From NCBI GenBank assembly GCA_019054805.1, contig JAHQIY010000003.1, positions 4,712,001 to 4,776,000 of the forward strand: 64,000 bases of DNA. Reading direction: 5' to 3'. How positions within the stretch are numbered: position 1 is the first letter of the stretch; the number at the start of each line of letters is the position of its first letter. A program made the translations under genes and the position numbers. Below, in pieces: positions 34,801 to 46,200 of this stretch. The DNA is from Brachionus manjavacas (Eukaryota; Rotifera; Eurotatoria; Ploima; Brachionidae). The notes under the pieces were generated by a model. It was not told the DNA's origin and searched no databases. It saw nothing but the letters and a program-made list of their open reading frames with translations.

Positions 34801-35585
34801 GTCCTTGTTGTCTTTTTTGATATGAAATGTCTCTAAATTTTTGCCAGCACAGCCATTACAATCATTTTTTTCTTTACTAATACATTTTAAAAATTTTAGA
34901 TCTTCTATGTCAATCGGATTTTCGTCATGGGAAAACGATTTCATGGCGTCTAAAATAGCTCGGTAGCCAGTGCACCGACAAATGTTACCGTCAAATGAGT
35001 TTTCTATTTCTTCTCTAGTTGGTTTTGTGTTATTTTTTAGTTTAGAGTACATGGTCATCACAAAACCAGGACTGCAAAAGCCACATTGACTTCCATTTGC
35101 ATCAGCTAGTCGCTTTTGTATCGGATGCAAACCACTGCTTTTGTTACCGAGACCTTCGACTGTTGTAAAACTGTAACCATCACAGCTGTACAAGGGAAAA
35201 AGACACTAAAATGTTTACTATTTATTTTTTTTGATAAAATAAAAATTTTAGAAAAATTACTGAATTCACAGAAAAATCCTTGTATTCACCTGAACTTGCA
35301 TCTAATACAGTTGCGTGCACAACACAGCATCCACATCCTCCTTCATGACAATAAACTTTTGTCCTGCAAAAAACCTGGTTAGCTTATAAATCACAATTAT
35401 TGCTTAGATTTACCCTGTTAGTTTCAACACATTGCGGATGTAATGTCCAAGCGATGTGTACAAAGGGTATTCATCTTTTACTTAAGAGAAAAGCAATCTT
35501 AATACCAAATGAAGTAACATAGGTTGGAAAGTTAAAAAATACTTGTCTGAAGACTTCCATTAATATAAAATGAAATTTGTTTCAT
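28865..35585 (-). CDS. Aldehyde oxidase / xanthine dehydrogenase family molybdo-flavoenzyme
   Basis: Seven exons: 35543-35585, 35414-35480, 35261-35363, 33028-35205, 29649-30401, 29324-29592, 28865-29264; 1,270 residues, close to the family's 1,330. First [2Fe-2S] domain: CHEGGCGCC with Cys42, 47, 50 and Cys72. Second: QCGFC (112, 115) and ICRC. The FAD domain follows (MNGNTSIGV region, GNVHIRNVASW), then the molybdopterin domain with GGAFGGK (759-765), HGGIEMGQG, and ATGEPPL, where Glu1215 is the catalytic base. Arg874 (VRSPD) is kept. The residue after GGK is Thr766, where xanthine dehydrogenases have the purine-binding Glu (bovine 802). This points to an aldehyde-oxidase-type substrate rather than hypoxanthine (inference). 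The 2.6-kb fourth intron holds a Merlin-like element. Cytosolic; converts aldehydes or heterocycles by hydroxylation. Confidence 0.93.
30457..31062. mobile_element. Merlin-like non-autonomous DNA transposon
   Basis: A 606-base element in the oxidase intron. The ends are inverted repeats starting GGG(T/C)CTTGTCGATTATGTGA and continuing about 29 bases. Motifs GAGTCAC/GTGACTC recur inside both ends. Flanking 8-mers are similar, not identical (ATAAAAAT / TAAAAAAT). An internal 19-base perfect palindrome (arms starting GCTTCGTCTTCACTTG) lies at about 30,699-30,748. The stretch 30,727-30,870 can be read as a coding remnant (LDSLSLNTVKAKANN) resembling the acidic tail of the Merlin transposase at 42,500. 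It is probably an internal deletion derivative. Confidence 0.7.
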
Positions 35586-37236
35586 TCTTATTGTTCATAT
35601 AATATTTAATTTTCTATCAAAATGAGTTTTTTTTTGAATAACAAAGATTAAATACAATGTTAACTTGAGTATTTACTTAAATCACACCAAAAAATACATC
35701 CAATTATTTTTTGTTTCGTATCTTTATTAAATGTGATAGCAAAAAAGCTACCTAGTTAAGAGATTATTTAAAATTTTCATAATTTTTTTCAATTTCAAAT
35801 TCAAAAATGCTTTCTAAATAAAGAACGAAACACCTAGTCTAAATAAAGTTCTGATTTAAATAAAAAATTTCTCTTGTTATTAGAGATGAAATAAATTCAT
35901 TTTTTAAATGTCGGCTATGCCAAAAAGCCAAAAGTGTTCCAAAGTTTGGAGCAATTTTGAAAGCGAAATTGAAAATCAACTCTATAATTTAAATCAAAAT
36001 AGTGCCACAGTAATTTGCATTTTTTTTCATAAATTAGTCTTATTTTTAAATTATTAAAGATCGAAGAGAAAAAAATTATTAGTCGTGTTCAAGAAAAAAT
36101 GAAAATTGTTTTTGATGAGATAGAGTAAGATTGAATTCATTTATCTCTAGTGATTTTTCGACAAAATTTTGTTCATTTATTATATTAGCTATTTTATTTA
36201 TTTTTTTGTCAGTCATTAAATATTATTAAATGTGTTTTCAGCTCGATATTTTATAATATTTGATGAAGTTAAAACTAGTGTCTTTGTAATTTTGATTAAG
36301 CAGCAAATATATGTTGAAATTTTTCAAAATTTTCAAACAGATCAAATGAAAATTCCTTTTTCAAAGCTTAAAATTAATTTCTATTTTAAGAATCGCTAAA
36401 AAAATTGTTCTCAATTGTTTATTGTTTGATTTTTTCTAAAGCTAATTTTAAAGTTTTAAATTTTGAGCCAAGATTTACTACAAAGAAAATTTTGGAATAG
36501 TTAAATGAAACTGTTCGAAAATTCTCATTTTCATACTAAAAAGTTAAAATAAATTAAAAAAAAATTGAATTTTTGAAGTCTTTGAGAATTTTATTAGAAA
36601 AAGAAGAACAAAAATTAAAAATTCAATAGCTTCTTTTTTATAAAATCTCAAAATTCTATCAGCTGATAATTTAATATACCTAATTTCAGTCTCTGAAAAA
36701 AATTATATAAATTGAATTGCAGAATATTTCAAGTATATCAATTGATACAATTTACAGAATCAATTTTGGACATTTAGATAAAAATAAATCAGTTTATTTT
36801 TCAATTTTAGTTTTTTTTTTTATAAAATTCTAAATAACATAATTGCATTGATTTAAACATTATTTAAATACCTTAAAAACACGAGAATTAATGTTGTTCC
36901 AAAAAATTAAATTCAAAATTAGTATAATATTGAAAAAAGGTTAAAAAGACAAAAAAATTTTTTTTTTTTTTGAAATAATATGATGTGAAATAATTTAGCA
37001 TTATCATCAGACAAGAATGTAACAAAATATTTAAAGTAACATTTTTTAAAGAAATATCTCATTTATTTTTGTTTTATTGATAATAAAATTATTATTTTTT
37101 ATAATCAACAATTATTTTAAGTTTGAAAATTAAAGTTTAAAATAAAAGTAACAATAGCTGCTTTAGATAGTGATTTCCATTATATCAAATGAAATTTTTA
37201 AATTTTTGGAATTATCTTTTTCAAATATCGATTTAG
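35586..37236. other. Intergenic region upstream of the oxidase gene
   Basis: AT-rich. Should include the oxidase promoter next to 35,585. No ORF or repeat recognised. Confidence 0.45.
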
Positions 37237-37326
37237 AAAAGTGGATTCAAACGAAGGCTTATCTGGCCTACGTTCCCTTGGATTTTGTGAAATTTTATGA
37301 CGCCGAACGTTATAGCATTTTGGGTG
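37237..37326 (+). other. Orphan exon-like segment
   Basis: Ninety bases preceded by ATTTAG and followed by GTAATT, open in one frame with coding-type codon use (29 residues, including YLAYVPLDFVKF and YDAERYSILG). The flanks are non-coding. It is the only such stretch within 1.5 kb, and I could not attach it to a neighbouring gene or family. It may be an exon of an unrecognised gene or a relic. Confidence 0.35.
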
Positions 37327-37661
37327 GTAATTTACTGCTATCTTAAATAATTTTATTGCTATCATTTATTACTGTATGCCTTATAATTAATTATGCATTT
37401 TTGCACCCATATTATCACCAAAAAAAATTAATTAAACGCTATTACAAGATAGATTAAGTGTATTTATATATTTATTAAATTTTTTTCATATTTCTTTAGT
37501 ATCAAAAATAAAATTTAGAAATTTTCTAAAAACAATTTGACAATTTTTTTATTCATTAAATTTTTTTTTGAAATTGTTTAATCAAATACTAAGAAATAGG
37601 CTCTTGAGTTTTTTTAAAAAAATATAGAAAAATAAAATTTTTGTATATAGAAAAATAAATT

Positions 37662-37770
37662 TTTGTGTTTGAATTATAAAATCTATCAACTGTTGAAATA
37701 ACATTGAAAATGGGAATGTGTAGTATTTGAAATTAAAATTTAGAGTGAAATAGAACGAGTTTAATTTCTA
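37662..37770 (+). repeat. Degraded copy of the 17,844 inverted-repeat element
   Basis: Matches the left arm and adjoining interior of the element at 17,844-18,960: shared blocks TTTTTGTGTTTGAATTA, TGTTGAAATAACATTGAAAA and TTTGAAATTAAA, then GA(A/G)TGAGTTTAATTT-type sequence. About 50 bases of interior are missing between them. Confidence 0.55.
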
Positions 37771-38489
37771 TTATCTAAATATCTAATTGTCTTGAATAAG
37801 TAATAATCTACTTGTAAAAGAATCAAAAAAATTTAGTTTTGATTATAAACGCCATAAGCAATAATTTTTTCGGTATAAATTACATAATTCTTATAACTTC
37901 ATTGATAAACAAAATTATTCATTAGGAACCTATTTTTAAGACAAAACGAATTATCAAAATTGGTTCAACTCGTTTGGAGGAAAGCAAATTTTTCAAAATT
38001 AATTTTCTTTTATAGAAATTAAAATCAAAATATTCCATTTATGATTTAAATATTCAAAGTAGTCATCGAATACTAAAAAAAAAAAATTTTAATTGAATAG
38101 TAATATCAATTAATATAATTCTAACCTTTTAAAAATGTAAACTCGCTGATAACAGTAATATTTAAAGTCATAAATAAAATGTTTGTATATTTATGAAACG
38201 ATTGAATTTGAATTTAAATCAAAATAATTATTTAAAATTTAAAAAAAAATAATTTTCAATATTTTTTTTTCAATTTTACAAAATAAATATTATAATCGTT
38301 CTATTTTAGTGAAAAGTTTTATTTCAAATATAAAAATGAGTGTATTATTAAATTAAAATTGGGGTACATTCCATTCAAACACAACAAATTAAGTTTTGCA
38401 TTTCGATATACCGTATAACCTCGTTCGATTTTGCTGCAACACAAACTAAGACACCCTTTTTGACCATGCACTAAAGGAAATCTAGCCCA

Positions 38490-38812
38490 TGCTAAAACAT
38501 TTTCGATTAAGAACACATGGTCTAATAGTACTATCACGGGTTTGCGGCCGCATCAAACTCTGAAATTCTTAATTTAATTCGTCATCAAGACTTGAGTTTA
38601 CAAGACACAAAATAATAAAAGATTGATTTGTCTAATATTTTATTTTCTTAATTTTTGGTGCTGCACCGAATGCAAAATATAAAAAATCTCTTTTTATTTT
38701 TTATCATTAACTCAGGTCTTGATCACGCATTAAATAAGAATTTCAGAGTTTGATGCGGCCCCAAATCCGTGATAATACTTTTAGACCATGGGTTCTTAAT
38801 CAAAAATGTTAC
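38490..38812. repeat. Foldback (hairpin) element
   Basis: Arms of about 100 bases, 38,500-38,600 and 38,712-38,812, are reverse complements. Both contain GCCGCATCAAACTCTGAAAT, GATTAAGAACNCATGGTCTA and a TATCACGG block. The spacer is about 110 bases with no ORF. A hairpin of this size would stall polymerases and is typical of MITE-like or foldback insertions. The minus ORF at 38,319-38,537 overlaps the left arm and is not considered a gene. Confidence 0.7.
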
Positions 38813-39587
38813 ATAAAAAATCTTCTAGTCTGTCTGATATTAAAATTAAAATTGTTTTTATAAAGTCTTTAAAAAAAAAATCAATTTCTAATCAAGTTAT
38901 TTCATTTGATCCAACTTAATTGAAACTTTCAATCTTTAGCCTTTATGAAAGAAAATTACAACAAAAAATCTATTATTTAAAAATCTATTACTATTTTGAA
39001 ATTTTAAATTTAAAAATTTATATTTGAGCTAGCTTATTTTTCTTGATTAACATGTTAAATAAGCTAACTCTTGGGGGATAATTTTATCACCGCAAATAGT
39101 ACCTTCATCTTAACTTAGAATGTCTTTTAGACTATTGAATATAAAAGAGAAAAATAATTTTCCTTTCTTTAATGGTATAAAAAAAGAAAATTCTTTTCTG
39201 GAAATAATTTTAATAACGTAAAAAATTTTTAGAAAAAAACTTATTAGAAAAGAATTTTTTTGAAAATATTGAAAAAATTGGATATATTCTAGGTAAATTT
39301 TGTAAAATTTGTGTTCTTCTAATAATTTCAAAATTTTGTTTCTAATAAAATTTTTTTACCAATATTTACTAATTTCTGATAATTTTTTTCCGAAATTTTA
39401 CTCAAAAATTTCAAAATTTGCACTTTTCAAAAAAGGATTTTTTTCTAGGAATTTAGAAAATTTTCACTTAAATTCAATTCATCTAAATTTACGATAATTT
39501 TCCAAAATAAAACTATCCAAAAAATCATCAATAATAATTTTGATAAAAAAATTCAATTTGCTTTATAATTATTTCAAATTTTTTAAG

Positions 39588-39888
39588 ATTTTTGAAACAG
39601 AAAACAATTGATATTTTAAAAACTGGGGTGACACAAAATGATTTAGCAAAAGCGGAGTGCAAAGTTGCTAGAGTGCAGGGCAAAATTTATCACTTCTATG
39701 AAAAGCGGGATGGAAAAAGATTTTTAACGATTGTGTCACCAAACGAATGGGGTCACTCTTGTCCATTCAAATATATGGGCTCGTTTAAATTTGGCTATGA
39801 CAACATGTGGAAACCATGTCAACCCGGAAAAAATGAACAATCAAGTGATCTAGAGGAATCAATTCGAAAAATTAAGGAATTTTTTTGA
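39588..39888 (+). CDS. C1orf50-like protein (DUF2452), 3' exon
   Basis: Terminal exon of a gene for a small conserved protein of unknown function. It starts after a TTTTAAG acceptor (codon split, two bases expected from an upstream exon) and ends at the stop at 39,888. Recognisable family core: GKIYHFYEKRDGKRF, then LTIVSPNEWG, CPFKYMGSFKF and MWKP, parallel to human C1orf50 (NIYYLYKRESG...SPKEWG). No in-frame ATG lies upstream in this exon, so N-terminal exons must exist; I could not find them between 35.6 and 39.5 kb, where a foldback element and AT-rich sequence intervene. They may be short, or the copy may be partial. Confidence 0.7.
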
Positions 39889-40215
39889 TTTAATTTCATA
39901 AAAAAATTTTCTCATTAAATAAAATTTTAACATTATTGCCGCTATTTGCTTTCAATAGACCAAGTTATTTTGGGTATTAGCTCTAAACTAATAGCTTAAT
40001 TAGGCACTTATAATGAACTGAGTTTTTGTATCCATTTTTGTTTATTATAGATGGCTTTAGATATATTGGTTAAATACCATTTGTTGATCTTTAAGCTGTT
40101 TATTTTGTCACGATTCAAAGAAATATTTGCTCTATCTATCCCTCATAATAAACAAAATCGTCAAAAATTTCCAACTAAAGATTTCTTATTGAAAATTTAG
40201 TTGAAATCTATCTAA
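39889..40215. other. Spacer C1orf50-like to chitinase-like gene
   Basis: AT-rich; contains the 5' leader and promoter of the chitinase-like gene. Nothing else recognised. Confidence 0.45.
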
Positions 40216-43200
40216 ATGTTTATTTGGTACAAAAATGATAAGATGAAACTTATTACTCGTAGTTCTGTTTTTATTTTTGTACTGATAAATCTAATTAGTT
40301 CGAATGATTTTGACTCGCCTAGAGTCCAAATCTTGAATTCCGACAATGAAATAGAGGAAAATTATGACGAAATGGCAGAAAATGGCGAAATTTCCCCCAA
40401 AAAAAATCACCTCGTACCTCCCTATGTTTTACAAGAGCCAGAATACAAGCGCGTTTGTATTTATCCCAACTGGTCCATCTTAAGAGACTCGAATATGGCT
40501 AAAATTTTTCCCGAAGACATACCTCCTGATTTGTGCACTCATATTCATTTCGCCTATGCCAATATTGATGTCAGAACTCTTCAGCTCGTGCCATCACAAT
40601 TCCAAGACATCAACAGCGGAGATCATGGCGGAGTAAGTCTTTTTATCAGATATACATTTTATTATTAATTATATATTATAATCTTTTTTTAAATAAAAAT
40701 ATTGATATTGAGGATATATTTAAGGTTAAGCTAAGAGATTAGCATTTTCTCCACTAATCTTAATTAGATAAAAATTCCTTTTTTTTAATTTCATTAAAGT
40801 AAAATAAAAATTATTAAATAAATAAAATTGCTGAAAAATTTTAAGGTTTGAAACTAGTTTTTCTTAAGACTCGTCTAGAAAAACCAAATTGGTAGAAAAA
40901 AACAGGATTTTAAGCTAATTTTTAGTCAACAAAAAAAATTAAAATAAGACCGTTTTTTAGGAAGGCTTTTTTCATTTTTTAAATGAGTAGTGATTAATTT
41001 TTTTTCAACAAAAATTTTTTTATTAATAAATATAAATTAAAAGTTGAAACAAACCAAATTTCATATTATCTTGATCTTGAATTGATGAAGAAATTGAAGA
41101 TGATAATTTTTATAGACATCTTTTTCTAAAATTGAATATTTTTTAATTCAAAGTTAATGAATATAAAAAAATAGTTTTATAAAAAGTGAGTTCCTTTAGC
41201 ACTATTTAAATTATAATATTAGTACAATTTTAAAAAAAATTTATCCTCTATTTTTGTTTCTTCTCTTTTTTTGCAAGTAAGTCCTCTCAATTTGTGACAA
41301 CGTTTGATCAAATCTTTTTTAAAAAGCCTACAATTCATCTTGTCCAAGCATTTGCTAATTTTGTAACACTCAATTAGATCTCCTCTTAGTCTGCTTGCTT
41401 CTAATTTCTTAATAAATAGACCTTGTTACCTTGGATTACACTTTTTGGATTTGATTTACTTTAATGTTGGATGCCAAATCTGCGCTTTAATCTCCAGTAA
41501 AGGTATAATAAAAGTTGGATCCATAATCTTGACTATTTCTTCAGTAATTTGTCATAAATTTTAATATAGATAAAAATTGATCATGTCAATAAATATTAAA
41601 TTAATTTTCCTTTTGAGTCTTTAACGAATAAAAATATTATGTTTAAATAACTCTGATTCAAGTTTTGAATTTTTTTTTTCATTTTTTTGTGATAAAAAAA
41701 TTTTAAAAAACTTTATGAGTAAAAAAAAATTGCCAGATCCATTTGAAAAAAGCAAATTATTTTAAGGCCGGTTTTAAAACTAGTTTCCAAATAAAACCGG
41801 TTTTAAGAATCAATTTACAATCGTTTTTTTCTGGTTAAAAAATTTTTGCGAATACTAGTTTTAATTTTTAGTCTTTAAATTAAAATCCTTCGATGATCCT
41901 ACTTACCTTTTTGGTTCAAACCTTGAATGATAGGAATCTTAGGAATAGTTTTGGGTCTCCCACGTTATGTGACCTATAGGTCACGAAAAATGTGACCAAT
42001 TCAATATCGCTCATTTGGTGACCAACAGTGGTCATTTATTTGTGACCTGTGCAATAGGTGACCAATATTTTAACAAATAATTTAAGTTGATTCAATAAGT
42101 GACCAAGAGGTTAATTATGTGACCAATTAACTCATTATGTGACCACGTACATCATTATGTGACCAATAAAATTATTTATGTGACCAATAATATTATTTAT
42201 GTGACCAATAAAATTATTTATGTGACCACTTAATTTTTAAAGGGACCAGAAAATTTAGAAAATGTTTATTAATTTTTATTGTTTCAATTTTTACTATTAT
42301 TTAACCGTCTAAATTTTTTCAATATTTTTAAGTTTTAAGTTCAAAAATCTAAAGTAATAAATATCTTAATTTTTATGTTTTCTACTTTTGTGTATCTTTA
42401 TTCCTGCCTCACCGTCCATATATTCTCCACATAATTCACATAAAATAGGATTCTTTTTGCCGCTTAATTTCTTCTTGATTACATCCTGAGTTTCTTTTGA
42501 ACATTCAGGTATTTCGTTAGCCAATTTTTCATAAATTTGTGACTTGTTTTTAGCGCTAGCAGTAGCAATATTTAAATTGTCCATTTTGTCAATAACATCT
42601 AATTCAGACTCATCATCTGTGCCATCAATACCAACATCTAGTGGAATGGTCTTAGTAGTAGTACTAGAACTACAAGAAGCTTCAATTGTAACATCATTTA
42701 GATGATCAGCCACATTTTCATCATTAAAATCATCTTCATAATGTACATTGCCTGAAACAGAACCTGAATCAGAATTAGAACTTGAACTTTCGGATTCCGT
42801 ATCGGAATAATCAGATGAAAATTCAACTTCTTCTTCCGGGTCACCATTTACTTCACGAATCAACTCCTCATACTCAGCACTTAAATTCGTTAATTAGTAA
42901 TAATAATTAAAAGAAAAATAATTTTAATTTTTACCTTTGACCAGGTGAGTAAAATCGAGCAATTTCCTTTAATATCAAATTAAAACATTCTTTGCGATCA
43001 CAGTTATTGTTGTACCGCCAAACAAACTCATCAATGTAAGATTGAATTTTCGAACGTTTGCAACCATGCATTTCCTTAAATTTATGCTTGCAAGCGTTCC
43101 ACAAACTCACGTTGTACACGTCCCAGTATTAGGGTCAACAAAGTTTAGACTGTGATTGACAGTCTGGTGTTTAAAATCTTTAAAATTTGATATTTTGTTG

Positions 43201-46200
43201 TAACTACTCCAACAATCAGAGTAGACAGTAGTTCCACGGTTACACTTTTCGTAAATAATGCTTAATAGTGTTAAGGCTTCTCTATCTTTTACGACTTGCA
43301 AATAACATTTTGGCAATTGATTATCAGTTTTTCGTTCAACAAGTCCAAAAACCCATACTTGTCCACGTCTAAGATCTTTTCCCTTCCAATGCTTTACTTT
43401 CGCGTAAAGCGACTCATCTATTTCCACAATCTTACCAAATCCTCCTAATACAATATTTTTTTTATCTAAACTTAACGTACAAATTTGCCGTAATTTTTCA
43501 AACAAACCAGCTACCATATTTTCACTAACATTGTCATCAAAATTCATTTTAATAATAGAACATGTTTTGACAATAGTCAGCTGAGCAGCCCAACATTTAA
43601 TTAAACCTATAATAATATTTATTTTTTTTCTAAACAAAGAAAAAAATGAACCATCCCATATAGATTTATAGGTACCACACTTGTAGCCATTACAACGCCA
43701 ACTCAAATGCTTATCAGATGATTTTTTTCCTCTTGTTCTGAATCTAAGTTCCATTTCTTTTTGAAACTTTGGACATTTAGTATTAGTACATACTTGTTTA
43801 CCATACACTGCATCCAATTCACGCAACATATTAAATATTTTAAATTCTTTGGATTCTTTAATTTCTTTGTCCATTTTAAAATTTAACTTTTTTCCAAATA
43901 AACTTTTTTTGCAAATAAACAGCTTTTTTTCAAAATTGCAATTTCATTAAACATCTTTTTTCAAAATTGCAATTTCATTAAACAGTTTTTTTCAAAATTT
44001 CAAAAAATTATAATCTTTATTTGATAAACATGTAAAATTAATTGTCTGATTTATAAAATGTAATTCATTAGTTATTTTTTAGGTGACCGTTGTCCTTCAT
44101 TAGGTGACCATTGTTCTTCATTAGGTGACCGTTGTTCTTCATTAGGTGACCATTGTTCTTCATTAGGTGACCGTTGTTCTTCATTAGGTGACCGTTGTAA
44201 TCATTTAGTGACCAAGTCCTATTCTATGTGACCATAAATTGGTCACCTATTGCACAGGTAACAAATAAATGACCACTGTTGGTCACCAAATGAGCGATAT
44301 TGAATTGGTCACATTTTTCGTGACCTATAGGTCACATAACGTGGGAGACCCATAGTTTTTTATATTCTTATTAATAAAAAGCCAAAAACGAGTTAAATAT
44401 CAAAAAATCTATTTTAAGTTTCTTTTTTCCTTTTTTTTTAATTTTTTCTATTTAGAAATAAATATTCTTTGAATAACTCTATTTAATTGAAAAAATAAAT
44501 TTCAAGAAATTCAACTCTTTTTTTTTGGCCCAAAACTCCAAGGTTACTCACACGAGATTGATTATATTTTGATTTTTTAGGCATTTTTCACGAAATTTTA
44601 TGTATACTTAGATAAGTTTTTAGAAAAATTTAGAAAAAAAATATCAATAGAATATTATTTTACAAATTTGTTGAAAATCACATGATTTGAAGAGATTTTT
44701 TAAGAAAAATAAAGCAATAAAATAAAAAAGTAAAACCATAGAATTGTTCAGAATTTTGTCTAGATTAAAAAAAAAAAAATCGGGTCATAATTGATCCCTC
44801 GGAGGAGATACGATTTAAACCAGAAAAAACACATTTTTTTCCTTTTTTTAGCCAACAAAAACCGCCACACCTTTTTTTTTTCTTCTAAATTACATTAGCA
44901 TGTAGAGAATTTTATGCTCTTTTAGAATATATATACTTTTTTAGCATATTTAAGTTTTATCTTTGAGATTTTGAGTCTTAAAGAACAACAACTTTTTAAA
45001 GGGTTTGCTATTTTTGGAACCCTGTGTGTAAAAAATTATTTTTTTGCCCCCTTCAAAAAAATTTTTTTTTGGGGTTTTTGAGGGCGTAAATTACGAATTT
45101 TGAGTCAAAAATGTGAAATTCAGATAGCACTAAAGTTTTGAATTTCTTGAACTTTATATATCAATAAAAAACAGCTTTGAAATCGTTTCTTAAAACCGGC
45201 TTTATTTTGAAACTGGCTTAGTAAAAATACGGTTTAAACCGATTTAAGGAACTGATCCTAGTTATAGCGGCTGTTGTTACTTTTGACGGATATCTAAATG
45301 CGGGAAATTAACAAGAAAAAATTATTTTTTTTTAACAAATTTTTCAATTTAAGTTTTGTATACGATATATTTATTTTCAAAATTTATTTTACCAAAATAT
45401 TGGGAAAATTAGAGTATATTTACTGGAATTTTGAAATTTTAATAATCATACGGTTTTTCTTTTTTTAAACTATATTAGTCTATGAATGGTTTTAACTTTA
45501 GTTTTCAACAACATTCAAGCAATTAATTGTCTATTAAATTTTTCTATCCTTTTTTAAAAATAGCACTATATTTCAATTTCTCCATGAGACTTAAACTTTA
45601 ATCAAATAAATAAATAAAATAAAAATAAATAATAAATAAAAAAAGACATTCAAAAAAAATCAGTTAAATCTTAAATTTAAGTATCAATTTTTTAATACGC
45701 AGATTGCTTTTTTTTGTTTGTATCTGTTTTATTTGAAATATTTTTGACCATAATTAAAGCTGTCTGATCAGGACTATAATTATCGTGTTCAATAAAATTA
45801 TAAAATTTTGAAATAACCAAAGAATCATCTTCTCATTTCTTATTTATTCTTTCCATCAATTAATTTTTTTATTTGCCAAATTTTTGTAAACTCATTATTT
45901 CCTGTCTTCATTCTCTATTTCCTATGGCCGCTGTAATGCAGCTACCATTGAGGGCTTCCTTAGAAAGTTGTCTCCGAAAGCCTGCTTGCTGTAGCTTATT
46001 TTTATCTATCGAAAACAAAAAAAAGTGGAAAGTAAGAGAGGGTTTATTTAAATTGTGAAAAATATTTTTGAAAATTTTAATTCATAATGTTTATTAATTT
46101 TAAACTAAATTATTTATTTAAATTCAAGAGTTACTGGAGATTTTGTTAAAAATTTCAAACAGTGTTCAAATCAAAAATTGAGCAATTATGCTTAAGATTT

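Larger units (their letters stand above)
41945..44359. mobile_element. Merlin DNA transposon
   Basis: Element 41,953-44,351 (2,399 bases) flanked by an exact 8-bp duplication ATAGTTTT (41,945-41,952 and 44,352-44,359). Terminal inverted repeats of 114 bases (41,953-42,066 and 44,238-44,351) begin GGGTCTCCCACGTTATGTGA and differ at one position. Eight-base duplication, GGG ends and an IS1595/ISXO2-type transposase define the Merlin superfamily. Just inside the left end, GTGACC motifs recur every 15-20 bases (42,100-42,230). Inside the right end about six tandem 21-base units ATTAGGTGACC(G/A)TTGTTCTTC run from 44,080 to 44,210. The TIR itself includes the palindrome GTGACCTATAGGTCAC. The gene is on the minus strand. 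The nearly identical ends suggest recent insertion. Confidence 0.92.
41763..45240. mobile_element. Possible inverted-repeat element split by the Merlin insertion
   Basis: About 45 bases at 41,763-41,815 (AAAACCGGTTTTAAGAAT block) and 45,186-45,240 (TTCTTAAAACCGGCTTTATT block) are reverse complements, lying outside the Merlin ends. With Merlin removed they would bound an element of about 1.1 kb. TTTTTTCTGGTTAAA near 41,827 also pairs imperfectly with 44,810-44,835. Boundaries are uncertain. Confidence 0.4.

Noticed and set aside
38319-38537. Minus-strand 72-residue ORF
   Set aside because: Overlaps one arm of a foldback element, and its composition is explained by the repeat.
44076-44222. Regular 21-base repeats considered as a CRISPR-like array
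   Set aside because: The units are tandem without unique spacers, lie inside a transposon next to its terminal repeat, and the genome is eukaryotic.
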